From: Priapulus caudatus
Taxonomy: Eukaryota > Priapulida > Priapulimorpha > Priapulimorphida > Priapulidae
Assembly (NCBI RefSeq): GCF_000485595.1
Contig: NW_014577935.1
Coordinates: forward strand, 99,573-131,316
Reading direction: 5' to 3'
DNA length: 31,744 bases
Positions 1 to 11,407 of the stretch are shown here, piece after piece. A program made the translations under genes and the position numbers. How positions within the stretch are numbered: position 1 is the first letter of the stretch; each line of letters begins with the position of its first letter. The notes beneath the pieces are model-generated. The model was given only the letters and a program-made list of their open reading frames with translations, did no database searches and had not been told where the DNA came from.

Positions 1-304
1 TCTCTCTCTCTCTCTCTCTCTCTATGTCTCTCTCGCGCGCGCTCTCTTTCTCTCTCGTTATGTCTCTCTCTTTCGCGCGCTCTTTTTCTCTCTATGCCTC
101 TAGCTATCTCTCATCTCTCTTCCTCTCTTCCTCTCTTTCTCTCTTCGAGAGGGAGAGGCCGAAAGAGAGAATGAGAGGCGTACAGGCAGCTCTGCGGTAA
201 TTTCAGAGCGAAGGAGCGAAGGAATAAGAGAAAGAAAGAGAGAGCGGAGAGGGGCGGTGGTAAAGGAAGAAAAAGAGGACGAGAGCGAAAGAGAAATAGA
301 GATG

Positions 305-364
<60 letters not shown>

Positions 365-1169
365 ACACACAGGCGCGCGCACGCACGCACACACACACAC
401 ACAACGCACACACACACACACACACACACACTCTCATCATACACACACACAGGCGCGCGCACACGCATCGCCACAACCACACACAACACACACACCACAC
501 CACACACAGCACACACACCACCATCGCACACTCACACATACACATAGCACACGCACACACACATACACACACACACACACACACACCTCACACCACACAC
601 ACACACACACGCACGCGCGCACATGCACGCACCCACGCACATGAATAATAACAACCATGCCCCTTTTCTGCGGTATCACCTATTACTACCAACGAAAACG
701 AACATATGATACGTCATAATTATATTAAACGTATATATAATTATATATATATATATTATATATATGGTGTGTGGTGTGTGTGTGTGGTGTCGTGTGTGTG
801 TGTGTGTGATGTACCGTGTGTGTGTGTGTGTGTGTGTGTTGTGTGTGGTGTGTATATGTATGTATGTGTGTTTGGCCTGTGCGTTGTGTTGTGTGTGCTG
901 CTTGGTGTATGTAGTGTGTTATGTATGTGTGTAAGTATTTTGTGTGTGTGTAGTGTGTGGTGCTGTGTGTGTGTGTGTGCTGGTGTTGCGTGCGTGCGTG
1001 CGTGCGTTGCGGTGTGCGTTGTGCCGTGTCGTGCGGCTCGCGCGCGCGGCCTTTGGTGCTGGTGTATGTTGTATGTGTGTGAGTGTGTGGTGTGCTGTGC
1101 GCGTGATGTGTGTGCTTGCTGTGATGTGTGTGTGTATGTATCGTTATGTGTGAGTGTGTGTGTGTGTGT

Positions 1170-1211
<42 letters not shown>

Positions 1212-1237
1212 TATGTGTGTATATTTTTATGTTATAG
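1..1237. repeat. Microsatellite-rich intron: TC, CA/AC and TG arrays
   Basis: No coding exon is visible before 1238. The stretch holds a TC-rich tract (about 1-150), a long CA array broken by GC steps (about 306-620), a short AT tract (about 735-765) and a long TG array (about 766-1224) that runs into the splice acceptor TAG at 1235-1237. The Cys-Val and Thr-His open frames here are translations of these dinucleotides. By position this is the intron before the first visible receptor exon, so the earlier exon(s) lie outside the window. Confidence 0.9.
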
Positions 1238-1358
1238 ACGTGGCATATTGCCGCGCTGCGTGGAATGGAGTTACCTGTTGGCCTCTCACACCTGCCGGCA
1301 TTCTCGCTTCTGTACCCTGCATGCACGAACTCAACGGGCATCATGTATGATACGAGCG
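1238..1358 (+). CDS. Receptor exon: hormone-binding domain, first visible part
   Basis: Acceptor TAG at 1235-1237, donor GTGAGT at 1359. The frame reads VAYC, then WNGVTCWPLTPAG, then ASVPCMHELNG, a typical HRM domain of class B receptors with three of its six cysteines. Near 1339 the frame must slip by one base: the downstream part (GIMYDTS) is in the next frame, and the exon is 121 bp where phase demands 120. Removing one C in the GGGCATC stretch restores continuity, so a single-base insertion error or an inactivating mutation is present. It ends in phase 1 and joins 1888 to give a Val codon followed by NASRFC. Confidence 0.8.
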
Positions 1359-1467
1359 GTGAGTATCCGCCTCAGCGCAGGGGTAGAGATCGCATCTCAT
1401 CGTTAGTGCGTTTATGCGTCGATAGAGGGCGCTGTATCTGCGAAAGAGCCGCGAAGCCGCGCTCTTT

Positions 1468-1537
<70 letters not shown>

Positions 1538-1663
1538 TTCTCTCTCTCTCACACACACACTTTCTCTCTCTATCGCTCTCTCTCTCTCTCTCTTTCTCTT
1601 TTTCCTTCCTCTATCTCTCTCTCTCTCTCTCTCCTTCCTTCCTTCTCCGTGTGTGATCTCGTC

Positions 1664-1699
<36 letters not shown>

Positions 1700-2191
1700 C
1701 ACTCTACCTATATATCTATCTAAAGTTCTAAACCCTAACTACCACGGTGTATTATTATGTTGAATTATCACGTTATATAATGTTATGTTCCATTATTTTA
1801 AGAATATTACTTAGTTAATAATTACTCACGTAAATTATTGTGATTAATTCATGGAATTAATGAGCGCCGGTGTTTGTTACCATGCAGTAAACGCGTCAAG
1901 GTTTTGCGGTGGAGATGGAACTTGGCAGAAGTCCAATTACAGTCAGTGCCACCTGGCGGCGATTGTACTCGGCGAGAAAGAGGTGCGTGAATAATAATAA
2001 TAACTAGAGCACTCGGAGAGCACAGACCTCCTAATGAATAATAATAGATAATAATATAATAAATAATTTATACATATATAATATATAGATGTTTACGATA
2101 AATAAGATAGATAGATAGATAGATTAGCATAGACAGGCGAGACAGATAGATAGATAGATTGTCGTTAGTTAGTTAGATACGATAATAGATG

Positions 2192-2235
<44 letters not shown>

Positions 2236-2249
2236 TGATAGATAGATAG

Positions 2250-2288
<39 letters not shown>

Positions 2289-2369
2289 AAAGATAGATAG
2301 ACAGATAGAATAGATAGTAGTGATAGATCAAGATAGATAGATACAATGGATAGATAGATAGATAGTAGA

Positions 2370-2403
<34 letters not shown>

Positions 2404-2631
2404 GATAATGGATAGCTAGATAGATAGATAGATGTATAGATATTTTTATATGATAGATAGATAGATAGCAGATAGATAGATAGATAGATAATGATAGATA
2501 GATAATAGATAGATAGATAGATAGATAAGATAGATAGCAGAAGGGATAACAGATAAGATAGATAGATAGATAGATTGATAGATAGGTAGATTAGATACTA
2601 GATAGATATGATAGATGAGATAAGAATAGAC

Positions 2632-2668
<37 letters not shown>

Positions 2669-3017
2669 GAGAGATAGAGAGAGAATTGTGTGTCTAGATA
2701 CGATAGATAAATAGATAGAGAAGAGAGAGAGGATAGGACAGAAAGATAAATAGGAAGATAGATAGGATAGTATCATAGATAGATAGATGATAAGTAGACC
2801 TAGATTCGATCGATTAGATAAAGATAGATACGATAGGTAGGTTGATAGATAGATAGATAGATTAGAGTGAGATTAGATAGATAGATAGCATAGATAGATA
2901 GATAGATAGATAGATTAGATAGATAGATAGATAAATACAGATATATATAGCATAGATAGATAGATAGATAGATAGTTGATAGATAGGTAGATAAATAGAT
3001 AGATAGATAGATAGCAG

Positions 3018-3064
<47 letters not shown>

Positions 3065-3297
3065 GGTAGGTAGGATAGATGATAGATAGATAGATAGATA
3101 GATAGATAAATAAATAGATAGATAGATAGATGAGATAGATAGATGATAGATAAGATAAATAAATAGTAGATAGATAGATAGTAGTAGATAGTAGATAGAC
3201 TAGATAGATAGTAATATAGATAGATAGATAGATAGTAGATAGATAGATAAGATAGATAGATGATAGATAGGTAGATAGATGATAGATCGATAGATAG

Positions 3298-3370
<73 letters not shown>

Positions 3371-6300
3371 TGTATGTACTAAACACGCACTACATATATA
3401 TATATATAGGGTTATTGAGCAAGTTGTTAATAAGCAATATTGCGCGTGTGGTTAATATACACATTTTACCAGCGAGAAGAAGTGAGTAAAATGGCATAAA
3501 CGCGTGACTGTTTTGCTTTAGATATATCACTATATATATATAATAATTGTAGTCTGTAGATAAATTTAAAGACAATACATTTACTTTTAGCTGTGACTCG
3601 AGTTAAACGCTTACGCGATCCTCAGAACAGACTTTAATGAAGAATAAACCTTATATACATCTATAACCTATAATACATGAATAGCGCTATTGTTTTGTTA
3701 TATATTTGTTATGTATTTCTTATAGTATCACTATAGGCATGTATTATATATAGGTTATAGTATGTATATAAGTTTATCTTTATTAAAGTCTGCCTGATAA
3801 TCCGCCGAAAGCGTGACACTCGGTATCAGTAAACAGCTAAAGTGATGTCTTGTCTTTTAATTTATCTTACAGACTACAATTTATTACGGCTCTGCAACTT
3901 AATTGCATCGAGCAACCTCTACCGACAGTATTAGACTTCAAGCATGCAGACTTATATATAATATATATTATATATATATATAGATTATATTATATATATA
4001 TATATATACATTACGGTTCATGAACGTGTGACTGTTTTTCTCTATCTAGGAGATTTTCGCCTCGGCCAGCCACCTGTATGGCATATTCGTCATCTACTGG
4101 CTAGGCTATGGACTAACTCTGATCGTCCTCGCCACTTCTCTGTTCATATTCATGTATTTCAGGTGAGGAAACAGCTGTCACCTTCCTGCGTCATATATGT
4201 TATGTTTTACATGCGGGCTGTCTCTGTAGGAATGGTAGTCATATACTGTCTATATCTTAACGTATACTCGTGTATTTTAATTGCGAAAACATCTTGCGCT
4301 GTGTGCGCGCGTGCGTGCGTGCGTGCGTGCGTGTGTGTGTATGTGTGTGTGTGTGTATGTGTGTGTGTGCGAGTGCGTGTGCGTGTGGGCGTGTGTGCGT
4401 GCGTGTGTGTGCGTGCGTGAGCGTGCATGCGTGTGCGCGAACGTCTGCCCTCATAGCTACGGTAGCTTCTTACTGGTTATGTTGGGTAATGTTACTGTGA
4501 CATGGTTAACATGTTCGTTTCCATGGTAACGTTTAGGAAGCTGTGGTGCCTACGCAACACGGTACACTGCCACCTCAGCTTGACCTTCATCCTTGCTGAC
4601 GTAATGTGGATCATAACTAACACGTCATTAAACCAGGCGCAAAAATTCCCGGTAAAATTCACTGTTATTCGCAGTATATGTATATGTATATATATATATA
4701 TANAGTACATGAAATATATAAATATATATTATATATAATTTAATACTATATATACCCTCACTCATCATACTATAACTATATGAGAGTATAACTAAATATA
4801 TCTGCAGCAAACCTATCTCACAATGTACCGCGCCTGAAGCACCTTCAAGACTCATCTATGTACCTACTACCCAACCACGTGAAGATAAGAGCAAGCGATA
4901 CGTAATATAATACACTGGACACCGAATAGGTACAGACGATCAATAAGGTTCGGTCTGCTCTCGACCCAAGCAAGAACTAAACCGCAGACCACAACACAGT
5001 CAAGCAAACCATCTATGACACGCATAACGAGCTGATATACCACGAGAAACCTCATAATCGTGTTCACGTCAGGCATAAGAGACAGACAACAGGCTGCATG
5101 TATGCGCTTATGGCCATCGAGAGAACCCTCTCGCAGTATTCTGAATTCAGAAAATTAACTTGTTTGATTAAACTCCTGTAGAACAAATCCTTCCTTCGTA
5201 ACAGTTATATCTTAGTCACCTTATTTACTAGTGTTTGCCCTAATTAGACTGCTCTAATTCTCACCCGTCAAGGCCTAAATTGTCTATTATATAACCGAGT
5301 TGGCGGCATTCATGAAAACCACTATCACCGCGCGCCTTCACTGGACGCTATCAGGAAACAGCCCTCCATACTGATGGAGAGTAAGAGTAGTTGCTTACCG
5401 GACTTGTTTGTCGACCAAACGCCTTCACGCCACGCGCCATCCACGTGACCTATTATGAGTGCAAGAATCCCTGCAACAGACATGCTGATATATAGTAATA
5501 GTAAAATAGTAATAATATATAATATTAATTAATAAGAAAATAATAATTCATTAATAACGATCACACTCCACTACACTGTACATGCTACTAACTAATAATA
5601 ATGATATGATATATTCATATCAATAAAACAACTAACAGCAGAAATGAATTACCCCAACATCAGTAACAAACAACAACAACAACAACAACAAGCAACAATA
5701 ACACAACGTTAGATTTGCATAACCAGAAATTATAACGCTAACACGAAAATTATTCTACATATGAAGCGCTCACGATCGTCTACAGGCCTAACGACGTTGG
5801 CTCCCTTATTGTAGGCGACAGTTCTAGTATTTGATGACGAACAGAACCCGGGAAGTCTATAATAGGGCCTATTATATCGACTCCCCATGGAAGAACACTC
5901 ACCCTAGACTGGTCCGCTCGCTCAACCAGTCGCGAGCCGCGGACTACGACTGACGTCACAGTGCTAGTCGTGAAGCTGAACTGTTTGAGGCGCGGACCAT
6001 GTGAACTAGCACTCGCGACACCGCAAACACAAACCATGCCAAAAAAAAACAAAAGTGCCGAAGTAACTACCACAGTATAACGAAACACCACAGACACACA
6101 TCCAAAAAAACCCAAATCCCGCCCACAAACTATGACAATACCGTACATTAGAAACCCAGAAATACACAGCGGCACACTCACAGACCATAACAAGACAGGC
6201 CTTAGCACACCGATCATGCTGTCGGCGACTGTGTAAGCGAGAACGAATAAGGTATCGATCGCCGATCCATGTAGGCGAAAGCAAAATGTGCAAACACACC

Positions 6301-6823
6301 GTCTCACGAGCAATCCACGAACGCCAAATTGCAACGTGACAGAAGTTTGTGAACGACTGTACCCAGAAAAGCCGCGCGACACACAGAAACGGACATGAAA
6401 CATCCGAGACGTACATCAGTGTATTATATTGTGTACGAGTTCTCTTATTTTACGTTGTTCTATCCACAGATATCGTATATTAACCTGTCTGTGATCTATA
6501 TACACGTGTGTCTGTGGTTCTATTATCTACAGGTGTTGGCTGACGAGAAGTACAATCAATTCTGACCTGATATTTCTCATCCCCGTTCTGATCGTGCTCA
6601 TAGTAAGCATCTTAATGTATCGTAGTGTATCGTAGTGTATCGGATATCTTTCAGCCATAGAACAGCATATATCGAGTATAATTATTATATGTGGCTGTAG
6701 ACATTATTGTGTAGAGCAGCTAACTACTCATTGTACAAAAATTCTTTTGCTTTATAAGTACCTTTATGAGTTGTGCCAAACACTGCATTATTTCAGGCGC
6801 ATGCGCATGCGTATGCAATTACG

Positions 6824-6867
<44 letters not shown>

Positions 6868-7081
6868 TTGGTCCATGCCCGCGTGCGCGCGTGCGTGCGT
6901 TTGCCTCTACCCGCGTGCGTGCGTGCATTTTCTGCTGCCCGCGTGCGCACGCGTGAGCTTGCAGCCATTGGAGCATGATCCCACATATCCGCCTGCTCTG
7001 CCTTATCTAATCCCGTGCGTCTGACAGCGCATTATAGTATAATATAATATATATATATATAATAATATAATATATATATAT

Positions 7082-7118
<37 letters not shown>

Positions 7119-7827
7119 CACACGCTTTGCCTCGTTACAGACGAACGGCGTTCTACTCGGCATTATCATGTACGTATTGGTTACCAAGCTACAGGTCAGC
7201 TGCACGTCGTCACGTGACCTCTACTGGTAAGTGGCGCCATCTGTAGGACTATTTTATGTATTTTATTTTATTTTTTATTAACTACTTTTGTCAGGTGACA
7301 AACACAGTGTATTTTGAATTCATGCGTTTTTATGCAACTTAATACGCATTGTAAATTTTATAATTTATTATTTAATAATAAATACATTATAATCGTGATA
7401 AATAATATCCATCGTGTAATAATAATTCGTGGCGGCGGCGGTGGAGAAGAATTTGATCATTCGACCACAGACCGCAATATATTGGAATTATCGGGAGCGA
7501 ATAAAAACTAACTTGATTATTATTAGTAATATTACTGGTATCATTATTATCGTAAAACAATGGTGATTATTATAACTACGTTCATTATAAGTTCGTTATG
7601 ATTACTAACCATCGTGTGATGATTTGCGGCGGCGGGAGCAGGAAAGGAGTGAAAGGGTTGCTGGTGCTGCTCCCGCTGCTGGGTGTACCGCAGCTCATAG
7701 TCGCCGTGCAGGTGAAAGGTGTGACGGCAAACTACATACTAGACTACATCGCAGCTATACTCGTCTCTACACAGGTAATCTAAGATACAGCTAGAGAATA
7801 AGAGAAGGCAAACGGAGAGAGAGAGAA

Positions 7828-7892
<65 letters not shown>

Positions 7893-7963
7893 AAAAGGTA
7901 AGAGAGATCGAGAGATAAACAACAGAGAAACAGACAGAAAGATAAAGAGAGACAGAGAGACGC

Positions 7964-8004
<41 letters not shown>

Positions 8005-8940
8005 GAGAAATAGAGAGACCGAAAGAAATACAGAGGTAGAATTACGATTACTATTACTATTACTATTACTATTACTATTACTATTACTGTTACTATTGCT
8101 ATTACTATTACTATTACTATTATTATTACTATTACTATTACTATTACTATTACTATAACTATTACAAATACTATTACTATTACTATAACAATAGTTTTAT
8201 AATTAGTGTTATTATGTGGTTACTACTCATCTACGCAAGTTCATATTACTGAGTGTACACCACAGAAATAGCCAATCATCATTGTGTCAGCGGCGTTCTA
8301 AAACACTGCTTATTAACGACGTGCGATACAGTTGAGAAATTAATATTCACATATGATAAGAGCGTTTAAGTTGGTCTAGCTGGTCTAGAGTATTTAACTA
8401 CTTGTATACTTTTCGATGAATAAATATGATTATAGATTTTCTACGTGTAATGTTTCTCGCACGTGATGACGTCATGTTTCAGTCGTTCTGCCGCGCTCTG
8501 GTCGCGTTCACAAACTTCTGTCACGTTGCCAATTTCTTCTGGATGCTCGTGGAAGGTGTGCACATCTTCGCTAGGACCGTGATACCATTTTCGTCCGGCC
8601 ATGCGAAGATGACGTGGTACAGCCTGCTGGGCTGGGGTGAGTGTAGACTGGTCCGCGCTCAACAGTTCCACTCACGATACACTGACGTCAGTGTATCGCG
8701 AGTGGAACTGTTGAGCGCGGACCAGTCTAGGGTGAGTGTTCTGTCCAGGGAGTCTATAATAGGCCTATTATAGACTCCCGGGTTCTGTCTCATCAAATAC
8801 TAGAACATTCCCTACATAAGGGGAGCCACGTGTAGGGGCTGTAGACGAGTGAGGTTATATGTAGAATAATTTTGTAGGTTTATAATTTTGTTATGAAATT
8901 ACCGTTGTTGTTATTGTTGTTGTTGTTTGTTTGTTGTTGG

Positions 8941-8972
<32 letters not shown>

Positions 8973-9658
8973 ACTATGTTGTTAATTATTTCTGCTGTTA
9001 TTGTTATTGATATGAATATTATATCATTATTATTAGTAGTAGCTGTAGCATTATTATTATCATTATAATAATTATTATTGTTATTATTAATATTATATAT
9101 TATTACTATTACTATTACTATATATCAGCTGTCTGTTGCAGTGGTTCCTGCACTCATAATAGTCACGTGGATGGTCGTGAAGGGCGTGGTCGACAAAAGT
9201 CCGTAAGAACTACTTATCTATCCAGTAGAGGGCGCTGATAGGCAGCAAGCCTGAATTTGCATGACCCAACCATTAATTAAAAATACTGACTAGAAAAGCA
9301 CTATTAGAACTAGTAAAAATACTAAAATACTGTTAGAAAAAATGGTTCAACATAACACAAAAGTTAATTGAAAATACTCAGAGAGTTTCGATGCATACGC
9401 AACATGCACTTTATTCATGCTGACTGAACACAGATTAGGGTTTCTCTGTAACAGCCTATAGCTTATAATTGGTTTGCTTTGACTTTTGTTTGCTTAGTTG
9501 TTTGTCGAAGCAGAGAACCTATTACGTTGTATATCGTGTCCAGTGTATTATATTACGTATGCTTGCTCTTATTTCACGTGGTTTTATACATAGATATCTT
9601 AAGTGCACATGTGAGATATCTGCGATATCTTTAGTTATACTCTCTATAATTATAGAAT

Positions 9659-9697
<39 letters not shown>

Positions 9698-11144
9698 TGT
9701 ACTGTGTATTATATTGTGTACGAGTTCTCTTATTTTACGTTGTTCTATCCACAGATATCGTATATTAACCTGTATGTGATCTATATACACGTGTGTCTGT
9801 GGTTCTATTATCTACAGGTGTTGGCTGACGAGAAATGCTATCAACTCTGACCTGATATTTCTCATCCCCGTTCTGATCGTGCTCATAGTAAGTATCGTAA
9901 TGTATCGTAGTGTATCGTAGTGTATCGGATATCTTGCAGGCATAGAACAGCATATATCGAGTATGCTTATTATATGTGGCTGTAGACATTATTGTGTAGA
10001 GCAGCTAACCAGAACTACTCATTGTACAGAAATTATTTTGTTTTATAAGTACCTTTATGAATTGTGCCTAACACTGCACTGTTTCAGGCGCATGCGCATG
10101 CGTATGCGATTACGTGCGTGCGTGCGTGCGTTGGTCCATGCCCGCGTGCGCGCGTGCGTGCGTTTGCCCCTACCCGCGTGCGTACGTGCATTTCTGCTGC
10201 CGCGCGTGCGCACGTGTGAGCTTGCAGCCATTGGAGCATGGTCCCACATATCTGCCTGCTCTGCCTTATCTAATCCCGTGCGTCTGACAGCGCATTATAG
10301 TATAATATAATATATATATATATAATATTAATATAATATATATATATATAATATATATATAATATATTATAATATACATTATATATATATATAAATATAT
10401 ATTACACGCTTGCCTCGTTACAGACGAAGCGGCGTTCTACTCGCATTATCATGTACGTATTGTTACGCAAGCTACAGGTCAGCTGCACGTCGTCACGTGA
10501 CCTCTACTGGTAAGGTGGCGCCAGTCTGTAGGACCATTTTATGTATTTTATTTTATTTTTTATTAACTACCTTTGTCAGGTGACAACACAGGTGTAATTT
10601 TGAATTCATGCCGTTTTTATGCAACTAATATGCATTATTAATTATAATTTATTATTTAATAATAAATACATTATAATCGTGATAAATAATATCCATGCGT
10701 GTAATAATAATTCGTCAGGCGGCGGCGGTGAGCAGGATTGATCATTCGACCAGCAGACCGCAATATATTGGAATTATCGGGAGCGAATAAAAACTAACAT
10801 TTATTATTATTTAGTAATCTTACTACTGATATCATTAATTATCGTAAAAAACAATGGTGATTATTATAATTACGTTCATTATAAGTTGTGGTATGATTAC
10901 TAACCATCGTGTGATGATTTGCGGCGGCGGAAGCAGGAAAGGAGTGAAGGGGTTGCTGGCTGGGCTGCTCCGCTGCTGGGTGTACCGGCAGCTCATAGTC
11001 CGCCGTGCAGGTGAAGGTGTGAGCGGCAAACTACATACTAGACTACATCGCAGCTATACTCGTCTCTACACAGGTAATCTAAGATACAGCTAGAGAATAA
11101 AGAGAAAGGCAAACGGAGAGAGAGAGAAAGGGGGGAAGAGAGAC

Positions 11145-11191
<47 letters not shown>

Positions 11192-11322
11192 GGAGAGAGA
11201 GAGCAAACAAACAGAAGATAAAAAGAACCAAAGAGACAGAAAAGAGAGAGAGAGAGAGAGAGAGATAGAGAGAGAGAGAGAAACAGAGAAATAGAGAGAC
11301 CGAAAGAAATACAGAGGTAGAT

Positions 11323-11407
<85 letters not shown>

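Larger units (their letters stand above)
6420..8035 (+). repeat. Direct duplicate block, copy A (TM5 to TM6 exons, intact)
   Basis: This block matches 9703 to about 11320 through exons and introns, including the GTGC array, the AT tract and the GA array after the TM6 exon. Copy A keeps all three exons open, but it precedes the TM3 and TM4 exons. It abuts the inverted block at about 6415. Differences between copies are mostly indels in copy B. Confidence 0.85.
9703..11320 (+). repeat. Direct duplicate block, copy B (TM5 to TM6 exons, damaged)
   Basis: Second copy of the segment at 6420-8035, in the position expected for the gene. It contains many single-base insertions and deletions relative to copy A, for example one extra G after the donor of the middle exon. 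It diverges after the GA array into a GATA array (about 11330-11395). Confidence 0.85.

Noticed and set aside
100-1350. Long Cys-Val, Thr-His open frames on both strands
   Set aside because: They are translations of CA/TG and TC microsatellites; only the last part of the 706-1350 frame is real coding sequence (the HRM exon at 1238).
1341-1702. Ser-Leu and Arg-Glu open frames
   Set aside because: Translations of a CT/GA array in an intron.
2862-3386. Tyr-Leu-Ser-Ile repeat protein on the minus strand
   Set aside because: Direct translation of the GATA array.
5780-6403. 207-residue minus-strand open frame with hydrophobic stretches
   Set aside because: It falls in the inverted copy of the TM3 exon and its intron; the frame crosses the exon border and the palindrome and is not a separate membrane protein.
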